This document shows positions 46,333 to 60,225 of a stretch of 64,000 nucleotides of DNA, piece by piece. Origin of the DNA: Crambe crambe. Its lineage: Eukaryota; Porifera; Demospongiae; Poecilosclerida; Crambeidae. The notes under the pieces were generated by a model. It was not told the DNA's origin. It saw only the letters and a program-made list of their open reading frames with translations, and did no database searches. Within the stretch, counting starts at the first letter, position 1. Every line of letters begins with the position of its first letter. The translations under genes were made by a program, and so were the position numbers. The stretch spans positions 744,001 through 808,000 of the forward strand of contig OZ004581.1 in assembly GCA_963924555.1 (NCBI GenBank), in the 5' to 3' direction.

Positions 46333-49300
46333 TTACTGACTGCCTATGAATTCGGAGTCTATTTCGTAATCATGGGAGCATCCTTCCCCACCTCTTCCAT
46401 GTAGATGTTGGAGTACATTATTATCACCAAAATCAGCTGAAGATGGTATGCTCTGATCGACATGCACACACATCGGTGAAATGGGACTCGAAAATTGTAA
46501 TTCACTGCTTGAAAATTGAGGACACCCTTCATAACTCTCGATACTGGATGCAGGAGAACTGCCAGCACTTTCAGAAGAAGATATCACATCATCATGAGAT
46601 GTCCTTTGTCTGTCAGAGGCAAATTGAGGACACCCTACGTAACTCTCAATACTGGATACATGTACAGGAGAACTGTCAGCACTTTCAGAAGAATCGTCAT
46701 GAGATGTCCTTGGAACATTTACAGAAATCGTTCTGCAAGCAGGTAACTGCTCAAGGAACATTTTGAGCATTCTAATTTCTTCAATTGGTAGATTTCTGTC
46801 TTGGGGGTTCAACTGAACATTTAATATGTTCTTGATACTGTAAAGAAGGTGGTCTAAATTCGTCTCGAAACCTTCAAGAAATCTCAAAATAAGATTAGAA
46901 ATATCCATTGACTCTCTAAAGTTGCTCTCGCAGTATTGCTGTTTACCCATCATGATAAGCTCATCTGTTATAAGACGATAGGTTCTGTCGGGAGGGAGCT
47001 TCCTCATGATGGACTCAAAAAAAGATACCTTAGAAGAAAAAGAAAAAATAAGTTAGCAAGCTGGATTAACTACTTAATGGACTTACTATTCCTTCAAAGA
47101 GTTGTTGCTGACTCAGTCTGCTGTCTTTTACTTCGTAGTGAGCAAGTTCACCACTCTCCAGTTGCAACTTCAGGGAGGTCACCTTCGGCTTTACCTCCCT
47201 CTCCTCATTCATACGTTCTCTGTCTCTCCTCTCAGCAATAAAATCATCTTCATGCACCTGCAATTCAATTATAAATTGTAGAAATACTATTTTTTTGGTG
47301 ACCAGACATTTTGGTTCATAACTCCTTCCATGACCTTGATAATAGTCTCTTATTTCTCACAGCTCATCACATATTTGTGGTGGACCTTTGATATCCCTAG
47401 CTGCAGTGAATCAGTGTCACAGTTCAAACGATTTTTTTTGCCAGGTGTTGGGGTTCACTCACAGACGCGGGAGTTTGGGAAGAATAATCACAGTAGATCA
47501 GAATCAGCTTTTTTCAAAATAAGAAAATCACTTGGACTGACTATATAGCTACTATGACACAATTCAAATACTGGATGGAATGTATGATGTGTGCATGTTG
47601 ATTAAAGTGATTATTATGTTCAAAGTTATATTTTATCAGCATTGTTCTGTGTTGATGACTTGGGAATGACTATTCCCAACACCCCTCTCCACCTCTCCTG
47701 GGCGTAAGCCGATGTCTTTTTTGTCTTCCTCCCAGGCTTGTCGTGATAAGCCGTCGGCATTGCCATTACTTACTCCAGCTCGGTGCACGACTGTGAAAGA
47801 GTACGGCTGAAGAGATAAAGCCCACCTTGTCAAGCGATGGTTTGAACTGTACATTCTGTTGAGGAATTGTAAGGCACTGTGGTCAGTCATGATCGTAAAT
47901 TCCTGTCCAAGCAGATAGACATCGAAATGTTTGAGAGAATTCACAATTGCAAGTAGTTCCTTTTCTGTGGCCGAGTATCTTGTTTCTCGCGGCAAAAGCT
48001 TTCTTGAGAAATATGCAATTGGATGATCAAATCCTTCTTCATCCTTCTGGCTAAGGACTCCACCAACTCCTCGTTCTGAAGCATCTGTTTGGAGATAAAA
48101 TCGCTTGCTGTAATCTGGACATTTTCTGATTGGTTTTCGGATAAGGAATTCCTTGAGATGTTCGAAGGCGTCTTGGTGTGCTTGGGTCCATTTCACTTTC
48201 TGCGGTTGGTCTTTGGATGTAAGGTCAGATAAACATGCAGACAGAGATGCGAAATTTGGAATAAATTTTCTGTAATATCCGACAAGTCCCAAGTATGATC
48301 TGACATCTTTCTTTGTTAGTGGTCGAATAAAGTTTTTGATGGCATAAATCTTGGCTTCGTCTGGCTTGATATTTCCTTGTCCAATGACATGCCCCAGGTA
48401 AGAACAGGTAGCCATACCAAAGTTGCATTTGGAAGGTTTTGCTGTAAGCCCAGCGGTCCTCAAGCGGTTGAAAATTTCAGTCAGGTGGTTAATGTGGTCA
48501 TTCCAGGTAGTACTGAAGACAACAATGTCATCTAAATATGCGGCTGCATACTCGTGTGTACCCGATAGAATCCTGTCCATCAATCTCTGGAATGTAGATG
48601 GTGCATTCTTTAGCCCAAAGGGCATAACTTTGAAACGAAACTTTCCAAGTGGTGAAGTGAATGTTGTCTTGTCGATGTCCTCTGTGTTGACTGGCACTTG
48701 ATAATAACCCTTGGATAGATCCAGTGTTGTGATGAATGCTGCATTTCCAATATTGTCCAGAAGAGTATCAATTCTTGGCATAGGATAGGGGTCATCTGTT
48801 GTGGCCGTGTTAAGTTTTCGATAATCAACACATATTCGAACTGTTCCGTCTTTCTTCTTAATTGTCACAATTGGTGATGCCCATGGTGCATCAGATGGCT
48901 CGATGATGTCTAGTTTCAGTAACTCCTCCACTTCCTTTCTCACACCTGCCATCCATGGTTGAGGAATTCTCCTTGGATGCTGATGAATGGGTACTGCATT
49001 AGGTGTCTTGATTGAATGGTATTCCAAAGTAGTGCTTCCAGGTGTTGCATCTAGAACATCTTTAAATGATTTCCCCAAGTTCTCAATGTCCTTCCGCTGA
49101 TTTGGCTGGAGTTGTTCTGAAATGTTTGGTGTCTTGCCCAACTCAATCTCCAAGGGCTGAACTGATATCTCTGCCTGCTGGGTATCCTCTTCTTCATCTG
49201 GTAGAATCAGACTGGCCTCCAAGACTTGAGTCTTTGGTTGAGTCCATTCCTTGAGCGAGTTGACATGAATTTGTCTTTGTTTCTTCCTTGCTTCCGGCAC

Positions 49301-52300
49301 TTCAATCAGGTAGGATGTTGGTGAAAGTTTCTTCAGTATCTTGTATGGTCCTCTCCAAGGTGTTTCCAGTTTCTCCTTAGCTGTTGGAATCAGAGCTAAC
49401 ACGAGGCTTCCTTCTGGAATATCTCTTTCAATTGCTTTTCTGTCAGCGTACTTCTTGGCTGCGAGCTTGGCTTTCTGGTCGGCTTCGTGGGCTGCTTCTC
49501 TACAGGCCATCAGTCTTGTTCTGAAATCTTCAGCAAATTCCAGGGCTCGTCTTGGAAAGTGTCTGCTCCCCGTGAGCTTTTCATATAGGAGGGAAAGTGG
49601 TCCTCTTGTTCCTGGTCCTAGCAATAATTCCAAGGGTGAAAATCCTGTGGCAGAACATGGAGAGTCTCTTGCTGTAAAGAGGGCTGTGTACAAATACTTG
49701 TCCCAATCTTGTTTCTCTGGAATAGACTTTCTCAGGCTTTGTTTCAATGAGCGATGAAATCTTTCCAACATTCCGTTGGTTTCCGGATGGTAAGGAGTGG
49801 TCTTTATGTGGGTAACATCCAGGCTGTCAAGCAATGCTGCCATAACTTCTGAGGTGAAATTCGTTCCTTGGTCTGAAATAAGTTCTTCTGGTAAACCAAA
49901 CATGCAGAAAACATGGTTCTGCAATGCCTCAGCAACCGTCTTTGCCGATGTCTCTTTCAGTGGTACTGCCAATGGAAAACGAGTACTGTGATCAATCACT
50001 GTCAAGATGTATTTGAAGCCTTGTTTTGTGCGTGGTAGCGGACCCACAATGTCTATGGCTATCCTCTTGAATGGTTGATCCACGGCTGGTAATGGTTGAA
50101 GCATTGCTCTTCGTTTTGGTGCTCCTTCTTTCTGACAGGTAGAACAGCTCCTGCAATATTGGAGTATATCACGATTTAGTCTCGGCCACCAAAAGTTCTG
50201 CAGGATTCTCCACTGAGTTCTTCTTCTGCCTGTGTGGCCTGCAAGGAGAGATGAGTGTGCAAGACTCAGGATATTTTCCACAAGCTTCTCTGGAATGACC
50301 AGTTGGAGGATTGGCTCCCCAATTCGGTTGGTTGACTTATGGTAGAGCAAGCCATCTTGTTCTGCAAACACTGGATCAGTCTCGTCCGTTGCTCGGATCA
50401 ATGGTATTTGTAGACCTGGGTCTTCTCTCTGCAGTTCCTTCAGCTTCTCAGTAGTGATGTTATCCAGGACTCCAGTAGTCTCTGCTATCATCCAATTCTC
50501 CCTGCGTTTCTGCCTTTTCGAACTCCTGCTTTTCCTTGGTCCCTTCTCATTCCCTGGCTGGATTAGTGAGTCATCTACCTGTAGCAGGTCCATTGTGTTG
50601 GTATCTCTCTCCTCTGGCATAAAAGAGTCTTCCTTTGTGCTTTTATCCAGATCTACTTGATCTTGAGCAGCACTAGAAATGTGTGGATCACCTTCCTCTT
50701 CTGGTGTAGAAAATTCATCTATCACACTTTCATCTGGATTTAGTTGGTCTTGAACAGTACTTGAAATATTCTCCTCCTCTTGTGTTAGCTCCTCGGCAAC
50801 TTCCAGAATGGTAACAGGTTCTCCTTCATCCAGACCAACTGCTTTTGGAGTGGCTTTCGAGGCTTTGGTTTTCTCCTCTGCTTCTGCTAGTTCCTTCTCC
50901 AGCTTCTTTTTCTGGTAGCGTGTGAGTACTTCATCGGATCGTAGAGGGCAGATAATATTTCTCTTATCCATCTCTTCGAAAAGTTGCTCGTTCCACAGGT
51001 CTTGAAGTCTTTTATTTACGTTGTAAATGCTTTCGATATCTGTCCCAAGCAGGGCAGCCCTGTTTAGATGTTTCGATACCACTACTTCACCTTCGAACAG
51101 TTGTTTTCCAACTTGAATCTGAACCTTTGCTGTAGGGTAAGTTTCCTTCCCTCGGTTCCCGAACTCCACCTCAATGGTCTTCCCAGTGTAGTTCTCCCTT
51201 GGTACTGCCGTTGGGTGTACCAGTGTCACATCTGAGCCTCCATCAATTTTCAACCCCTGGTAGAACTGTCCACAGATGAGTCCATGTACTTCCAAGGGCC
51301 TCTTATCTCTTCTTGAGTCACTCAATTGGCATTCGTCTGTGATCTTTGTGGGGCACCTTGCAGCGATGTGCCCTGGCTCTCCGCACTTGAAACACTTCCT
51401 TATGCTAGGATCACGGGGCACATTTGGTTTCTCTATCTTCTTCTCAGGTGCTGGAGTTTGTTCTTCCTTATGTGGCTGGGAGTTAGGTTGATGAGTATCT
51501 TGCCTCTGCCAAGTTGGTTTATTGAAGGGCTTGTTCCCTCCATAGGGTCTCCTGTAATGCTTCAGTGATTCTGGATCCATTCGCTTGTTGATGTAGTAGC
51601 TGTCCGTCACCATTGCCACTTCTTCAGGCTTAGTGATGTGAAGGTTCCTGAGATGAGCTGCTACATGTGGTGGTAAACATTGGTAAAATCGTTCAATTAC
51701 AATGGCATTTCTCATGTCCTGTGCTGTCTCACAGTGTTCGGTGAACGTCTTGAGCAGACGCTGAAGATTGTTCATGTAGGCAATGAAGGATTGTCCTGCC
51801 TGCTTCTCTGCTTCCATGTACCTTGCTCCACACGACTGAGCAGTAACTCCATATGCTGCCAAAATTTGCTTCTTCACCTCCTGATAGTTGTTAATATCCT
51901 TGTCTGCGACCATTGTGCAAGCAGACTTGGCTTTGCCAGTGAGCAGAGGCCTCAGAGTGCTCATCCAGTCTCCAGATTCGATTTTCAGTTCCTTCATCTG
52001 CATTTCGAAAGTCTCCAAATAGGCTTCTACCGATGTGTCAGTGGTCAATGGCGTCATCGTTCGTAGAATTGTGGTTTTTCTTGCTTCCGCTTTCTCTCGT
52101 GCAACTCTTCTCCCCTCTGCCAACCGTGCCTGTTCTTGTTTTTCCCTCTCAAGGCGTAGCTTATCTTGCTCGATCTTGATTCTCTCCTGCTCTGCCCGTA
52201 GAAGTTCCTGATGTCTTCGCTCCTGTTCTTCCTTTTGGCTTTCCAGTTTTTGTTCCTGCAATTTATTCTGTTGCCACATCAATGTCAGCAATTCTTGAAA

Positions 52301-55300
52301 TTGTTGATCCTTCTTGTCTCGCTCTTCTTGGCGTTGTTTCTCTTTCTCTTCTTGCTTTTCCTCTCGTTCGGATTCACGTTCTTGCTCCCGGCGAACGCGG
52401 GCTAGCTCTTGCTCTAGTCTCAGCTGCTCCCTATTTTCCTCTCGCCTCACCACTTCCTTCATATAACTGAGCATTGCTTCCATAGGATTATTTTGTGCCG
52501 CTGCCTCTTGGAATTCATCGTCGCTATTAGACCTATCGACCGATTTAGCTCTAGCTCTCCGCCTCGTTCCTGCGGGTTCCCTTTCTTCTAGATTCTTCTT
52601 CTGACGTACTTTCGACATGGGGATTAGGGGTGGAGGTATTCTCTTGCTTCCAGATGTCTGTACCAGGGCCACCTAAGCCTCTCCTTGTATAGAATCAGAT
52701 CTTCAGCTTCCGCTGCCAGACCAGTGAGTCCTTCTTTTTTCTTTTCCTTCTTTGTCTAAACTACTGCAGTCTTCTCCACAAGCCTCCCTTCTTGAACCGC
52801 TGCCACCAGGTGTTGGGGTTCACTCACAGACGCGGGAGTTTGGGAAGAATAATCACAGTAGATCAGAATCAGCTTTTTTCAAAATAAGAAAATCACTTGG
52901 ACTGACTATATAGCTACTATGACACAATTCAAATACTGGATGGAATGTATGATGTGTGCATGTTGATTAAAGTGATTATTATGTTCAAAGTTATATTTTA
53001 TCAGCATTGTTCTGTGTTGATGACTTGGGAATGACTATTCCCAACACCAGGTAACAAAAATAGTGAGCTATGCATGTCTGACTATAAAGTAGAGAGCAAT
53101 TGGAAAGGTCATGGGGGGGTATCACGAAGGAGTTATGAATCAAAATGTCCAGTTGCCAAAAATATCCAAAGGGATTACTACATAGCTCACAACTCGATTA
53201 TAAGTACATATTAACTGTTCGGTGCTGGTTTCTTGCTGTTCTAACTACCCTTAGTTTGCTTATAAGCTCTATTTCTTCTTCTTCTGGCAAAGCTTACCTC
53301 ACTTAAAAGTGACTATTTTCTGCACGGGCCACCTTATTATGTGGTACTCTAAATAATGCCCACCCAAATTATCTCACTGTCAAAAGGTGGTTTGTTTCCT
53401 GTGGAAATAGAAGTGCATATGCCTAATAATGAGCAAATACAGTACTGAAGATTCACTACACTTCTAGCACTTGTACTAAATCGACCTATTTTTGCATTTG
53501 GAAATAATAGTGAATTCCAAGGTGGAAGAAGCCGGTATCCTTATTGCATTCACTACAACATATCACAAATTCTAAAGCCAAAGACTTAACCTTTACCCTT
53601 GATGTAGCAATCTCCTTCCTCTTGCTGAAGATTCTCTCTTCTGTGCATTCCTTTTCGTCCTTCAGTGCAGAGCGGTTTTCACCTTGAGCCTGCTCCTGAT
53701 TGTTGGTGTGCAATAACTATAGAATTCAAGATAAGATGATCAGTAAAATCTTTGATAAACACAAATGAAAGACTATTGCACGAAATTCAAAACTCATTTG
53801 AAAAACAGATTTCAAAATTGACTATTTCTCTATAACGGCAACTACATACTAAGTAGAAAATTATATGCCGGCCATCTTAGCCATTGCATAGATAGTTCAG
53901 TGAGGCTAGCAGGACGTAGAAGAGCACAGCATAGGCTTAGCCAGCCCAATAGCAAAATAAGATTGTTGCAGATTATCTGCGGGTGCAGACTAATAAGATA
54001 GCTGTACTGCTATCTGAAAGACTTGCTATTTTCGACTAAAGTTCTGCTACAAAAAAATATTATTGTTGGTATAGGGTCATCAATTTCTTGAATTGTCTTA
54101 TTGCCTAGCAACAAGGGTTTGGGAAAGCACCTAAAAATTACACCCCATGAAATCCACCCACTATACAGTTTACATTTTGTTAACTTACTGCATCACCATC
54201 AGGGGGCACTTCTCTTTTGAACTGCTCGTACATGTCAGCTAAACGATTGTCAGCTAAACGATTATCAGCACGCTGAAAATAATGACTCATGTTGGGTAAA
54301 TGAGAAGAGGCACTAGGATGCAATTCTCCTGATTCTCGATCATCTTGACCAGGACGAGGATATTTCTGGTGGGCCAAATGAGAAGAAACATTAGGACGTA
54401 ATTCTCCTGATTCTTCATCAGGATGAGGCAGTTGATTGAACATTTCTTTTTGTCTTGTGGAAGTCAAGGAAGTACCATATGATAAAACACTTGTGCCTCC
54501 TATCAAAGGCATTTCTTCGAATTCTTCCCCGGCAGCACTGTCACTACGGATATGAGTCATGTGATTTTGATCCTTCAAGATGTGGGTTCTGATTGGGGGA
54601 GGCATGGCATAGGGAACATGGCTTCTGATTGGAGGGGGCATGGCATACGGACGAGTGTTTTGGAAATTAGTGAGCATTTTAACGGTAACGGCTTGATCAC
54701 CAGTTTGAGCACCTTGCTTGCCATCACCTGGTATTCTAGAATGCAACACATTATTTTCTCCTTCCGCAGAATCATGCCTACCACATCTTGAGCCATTTCC
54801 CGTTGAGTGGGTCTTTCTAACAAGTAATGCAGTGCTCTCTTTTTGTTCCTGCTCTTCAACTCTCTCTTCTTCCTCCTCAGTTTCATCCTCTGAAAGATCA
54901 TTTTGCTCGAAACTGTCATCACTAGAGCATACACTTGCTCTCTCACTCTGATCCGTGAATATTTCATTACCAAATAGTGAACTCCCAGTAGTAACAGTAT
55001 CAACTGTGCAGCTGGCATCATTGATGATGCTAGGTGTAACAATGCCCAATGGATTATCTTTTACGACTCTTCCCAATGCTTCACTGGCTGAATTGAGTTG
55101 GGATGAATGATCTTCTGGTTCACTCAAGTCATTCAGTCCTGCATCAGGATCAGTATTGGGATCACTAGTGTTGAGATCAGTGTTAAGATCAGTGTTGGGA
55201 TCAGCATCCCCCAGGGAACCTATGACTATGCGCTGTTGGAACAAGGCATCCATGAGGGTGTTGCCATCGTAGGGAATGTGGTCACTTCCTGGAAACTGAA

Positions 55301-58300
55301 GAGGAAACAAAATTACGGCAGACCAAAAAAAAGAAAAGCGTCTAGCTAAAGCATTCAGGGAGCTTGGAGTAAGAACTATCAAGCCAGTCATGGCAGGAAT
55401 ATTGGAGCGCAATGTCTTTGCTGTTACTTGCTCAGAAGTATTATCGCTTCCTCCAAGAACTCGTCTGTCCTTCTTTACAGCTGATTCGCCACAAGCCAGG
55501 CACAAGTCTGAAGTAGCCATCTCGGTTGCATAGACCATGTTTTCGCAACAACATTTGCGTGCTTTTATCTTATCACGTGCCGCATATAGTTTAATGATGT
55601 AATGCAAATTCCTTCAGCACAAGTCGTTGATGCTAACGACACCAGACCCTTTCCCTTCCCCCACCCACCAATAAAAGGAAGGTAAAGGGTCGGCAATGCC
55701 AGACTAGCCAGCATAAAGAGATATTCCAGCTACATATGTATGTATAGGAGTGTAATCTTAATCTTCTCAATCAGTTGTTAGCTATATATGTTGCAAAACA
55801 TCGAGTGGGCATGGTTTGGTATCCAAAATGGGCATGGTTATGCAAAAGTGGGCATGGCCAAGGCAAAATTTTCCCGCACACATATTCTTTCCCCCCTATT
55901 CAAAAATCTTAGATAAAACCCTGACATGGGTCAAAAAGGTGGTCACATGATGGATATGTAACAGACATGACTTACAGGTTCCATTCGGGAAATGCCAAGG
56001 TGTACAGGGGTGTGGTCAAATGATTGAGGGGGAGAGAGAGGAGGAGGAGACTTGGGCTGAGGTCGGAATAGATCCTGCAACGAAGAAAAAATCATTATGT
56101 AATAAATCTCAAAGTCTCATGCGTTGAAATAGAATTTCACTGACATCATCTTGATCTCTTCTGGAGTAAGAAGCAACCCCAGTTGCTCTTGGAGGCAATG
56201 ATGAGCCCAAAGCTCCTGGCTCATACACTCTGGCTGGTGGCAAAGAAGCAGAGGCACCACCTCCTCTTGCCAGCAACAGCGAAGAGGAAGGATCAATAGG
56301 CGTGAAAGCTCTTGGCGGAGGTAGTGACGAACTTGGTATGGAATTATCAGGCAACATACTCCGTCCTCTTCCTCTTCCTCCTTCTCTAGGTGGAGGACTT
56401 GGTCTCACATCCTGTTCTCTTCTAAGAGGACAATGGCCAGACTTTCCTCTGTCATTCAGTTCCAGTCTATGAGCATGGGAATGGGAATTGGATCCCACCT
56501 TCTCTTCTCTTCTCCTTCCAATCAAGGATTGTCCATACGTGACATGAGCTGGTCCTCCATCTGAGCTCCCATTGGTTGAATCGTCCTCATCCAATTGATT
56601 CATTCTACCCGAGTCAAGTCCTCTATCTCCACTGTCACCATCATCAGATGCTGAACCAATCAACACTTCGTTATCAGACACCTTGTTATCTGAATACACA
56701 CCAAATCCTTGCACTGAAGAATTACTTGCCATCCACGTCTCCACGATCGTCCCAAGGTCGTGCTGGACTCCTTTGGACTCTCTCATCATCAGCCCGAGGT
56801 TGCTCATCAGAGAATTTGCTGACTCAAGAGATAGAGGGATGTAGTGGAACCTTTTGATGGCATCATGAAGAACTGCAGGAAAATCATAAGAATAAAAATG
56901 GAATAAGTCCGGTGGTCCAGTGGCCTCAGCAGATTAGGGTCCAATAGCCTACACAGAAATAACCAACAAACATGAAAGAAAGTGTTACAAGAAGCCTGGG
57001 ATACATGCATTTGGGGAGCTCCAGCTGGCTGGCTGGGGAGCCAAAGTATCAAGACACAGAGCTAAGTGGTTGCATCACTACTGTAGTTGCTGTTTTTTGT
57101 TGTTTGCTAGCTGGCATAGAATAATGATAGCAAGTAAACTTTATACCTTCAGTCTTCAGTATGCATAAGTTCAGTGTATATATATGAGCTAGCTAGCAGT
57201 GTCTACAGACTCCACATTCTCAATTTGAATTATCATGTATTCCTGAGTTTTTATTCACATTTATGCTGTTGCTAGTCATCTTGCAGTCTCATGCAGCCTA
57301 GATAGAGTAGGCAATGGTTGGCAGCATAGAGTGTGCATTATATGGAGTATAGGCTATATAGTATGGAGCTGGAAATCGTGCCCTTCTTTCCGGAATAAAG
57401 CTTTTTCCAAAATTGGGCTCAATTTAAACACTCGAGAGTATTATCTAGACATTGTTGAGACTGAAGTTGGAGCATTCTAATCCCTAGTGTGGTGGATACA
57501 CACACAGACAGACCGACTGAGTACTGTAACCCTTGTGGCCTGTTAGTCAACACACACAGACAGACCGACTGAGTACTGTAACCCTTGTGGCCTGTTAGTC
57601 AACAATAACTATGCCTATTGAAAGAGAAATGACTTCAGAAATGGCCATGCGAAGTTTTGAACATGAGATTCGAGTTATGACAGGGTTCTCCCCAGGCTTC
57701 TTAAGGCATAGTCAGTTCTGGTGGCTGGCTTCTCTCTTGGACTACACTTCAGAACACTCAAAACCATTGGGCCCCTCTTCTTCATGGTGATCGTGGTCAT
57801 GCCCCAAAATTCTGGGGAGAACCCAGCAGATTAGGTGCCTGAGGTGTCTGCTAAGGTGTCTGAATCACAGTAGATGAGCTTCTTTATCTAAATTTAGAGT
57901 AGCTAAACAAGCTCCATACACAGTTTCTTGGTTTTGCAACTACCTAGAAATAGTGCTATTATGTATGTATCATTCAACAGCTTATTAGTTCTCTTCTCCA
58001 CTGAATCGCAACTATTTATCAAAAGCCAAAAAGTAGGATGAGTGTGTCTACATGCATGAAAAACATGCTTACATAAGTGGTAACTCTGCTTACCTTTTTC
58101 ACATATCTGGCCTTTTTTTGGATCGTTTTTGGCCAGTTCCCGAGCTTTTTCTCTGACTTCTGGCCTGAATATATCATCTTGAGCTTTCACAACAATTTCA
58201 CTAGGCCTGGTTCCCTTTCCAAACTCTTGCTCCATTTCTTGCATTATATTTTTTCGAGATAGTTCATTGAAATAACGCTCCTGGTTCAAATCTTCACGAC

Positions 58301-60181
58301 ATTTCAGATTTTCTGCACTCAACCTATGATGGGATCAAGTTCATGATGACAAATTAAATCTCTGTTTAGGAAGACACAAACCTCTGAGCAGTTTGCTTCA
58401 CTTCAATTGGTTGCGCTCTCTTCTTGGCCTCCTTGAGTTTCGTGAACTCTGGAATTATCATAGTGCCCATTATGGTGAATTTGTGAATTCTTGTCTCCAA
58501 GTCTGCTAGTCTCTTATAGCACTTGGTGAGTTTGACAGAGAGAGAGCTGCTCTCATCAGGAATGGCTGGTGTTTTGGGTATGATAGCCATCACATTTGCG
58601 CCAGCCTTCTTTGCACCTCCACTAGCCTCTTTATGAGTAACCTACAATGATATCAATAGATCATTCTGGGAACGAGTAAGGACAGTTTTATTGAATATAA
58701 ATAAAAGGACAGCTTTTAGCATATAGAAATGTACAGTCTAGCACAGAATAAGTGTACATATCATGTAAATGTGTGTAATACAGAGTAATGACTCACCTTT
58801 GGTGAGGCTGAGGGAGTCTTTCCAATCATGTATCCAGATAGCAGATGGATAAATGGATCTTTACCTATTGGTGTATTGGATTGATTCGGTTCCTGTATGG
58901 AATAGCTTGATTTCGGTTCCATCGTTACAAATTCTGTACGTCTTGACAAGTCATTCAATTCTGAATCCATCGAGTCCAAGTTCGGAGCTGGACATGGGTC
59001 CAAACTTTTCAGAGGAGTACCTCGAATGTCCATTTTGAGCTTCTTGCTAGCATCTAAAGAGAATAAGAAAATAAATGAAAGAACAACAGCAGCAACAATA
59101 ACAAGAAGAACAAGAACAACAACAAGAAGCTGTATTCTTACTTCTGGACACCCTCCTCTCCTCTGTGATGCCAGCCAGAACTTTCAACTTGTGCAATATA
59201 GGACAATATCTTCCACAGTCAGGCAGCTGCCACAACTTCAAGAAGTTTGTCACCTACAGTAGTTGGGCGTGAATGATAAGTACTAACAGTGGAACATATT
59301 ATTATTTATAGGGGGAATTATAACAGGATATAAATGTCCACAGTTGGCCTGTTGGTCTGCAAGTATAGCAGGTGATCAAGTCACTGCAAAGTCAGTGCTA
59401 TGTTACTAATTGGCCCTGGGAACTCCCTCAATCAAGCACTCTTCCATTTGAAATAGCTGCAGTGAACCCTGACCTGTTGCTCCCTGTCCTCCGGACTTCC
59501 TTTCACTATGGGGTCTAGTTCTTCTTGCCTGTAGCCAAGGTAACTGGCTATCGTCACCCACTCAGAGGTGGAGAAACAAATGAAGAAGTTGAAAACACCA
59601 TTGGGAGGAGAGTAATCTGAAAATACAAAGGCCACGTAATTCCATGAGCATATCTCTGTCATTAATATTACAAGTAGATTCCTACCATTAATGCTCATGA
59701 ATATCTCCCTATCATTAATGATTTACTCAATCATTAATGATTGAGTAAATCCCTGTCAGTAATGTCTGCCATAAGACTTAGCAACCTACTATGATGATAT
59801 GATTATGAGTAGATCCCTGCCATTAGTACAGAATTGGTGGCCTACGTACATACCATGATCACTGCATAAGGCAGAGGTGTTTCGTCCGAGTGTCTTGGTG
59901 AGTATAAGTGCCTTGACCAGTTCGGCCATTTCCAACTTCCCTTGTCTTTTCATCCACATCTCCACGATCGTCCCGAGGTCATGCTGGACTCCTTTGGACT
60001 CTCTCATTGTCAGCCCAAGGTTGCTCATTAGAGAATTTGCTGACTCGAGAGATAGAGGGATGTAGTGGAACCTTTTGATGGCATCATGAAGAACTGCAGG
60101 AAAATCACAAGAATAAAAATGGAATAAGTCTGGTGGTCCAGTGGCCTCAGCAGACTAGGGTCCAATGGAGTCTGGTCTCTC

Positions 60182-60225
<44 letters not shown>

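Larger units (their letters stand above)
47446..53046 (-). mobile_element. Complete Ty3/gypsy-class LTR retrotransposon, Gmr1-like domain order
   Basis: This is a 5601-bp element with identical 236-bp LTRs (TG...CA) and CCAGG on both flanks (47441-47445 and 53047-53051) as a 5-bp target duplication. It is in the same orientation as the host gene, within an intron. A primer binding site, a polypurine tract and one uninterrupted 1678-codon gag-pol frame are present. Identical LTRs and the open frame indicate a very recent insertion. Integrase precedes reverse transcriptase, the opposite of ordinary Ty3/gypsy elements. Confidence 0.96.
47290..53162. mobile_element. Small inverted-repeat element split by the LTR retrotransposon
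   Basis: The arm 47290-47338 (TTTTTTTGGTGACCAGACAT, TTTGGTTCATAACTCCTTCC) recurs inverted at 53105-53162. Without the 5.6-kb retrotransposon and one target copy, the two arms would be about 270 bases apart, the size of a MITE. The retrotransposon therefore inserted into an older element in this intron. Confidence 0.7.

Noticed and set aside
48225..52470. Plus-strand and minor minus-strand frames of 60-138 codons
   Set aside because: They are shadows of the 1678-codon gag-pol frame.
55376..55607. Separate gene start with MATSDLCLACGES
   Set aside because: The frame continues across a strong acceptor (TTTGTTTCCTCTTCAG) at 55296, and exon 12 joins exon 13 there in phase. It is kept only as an alternative 5' end.
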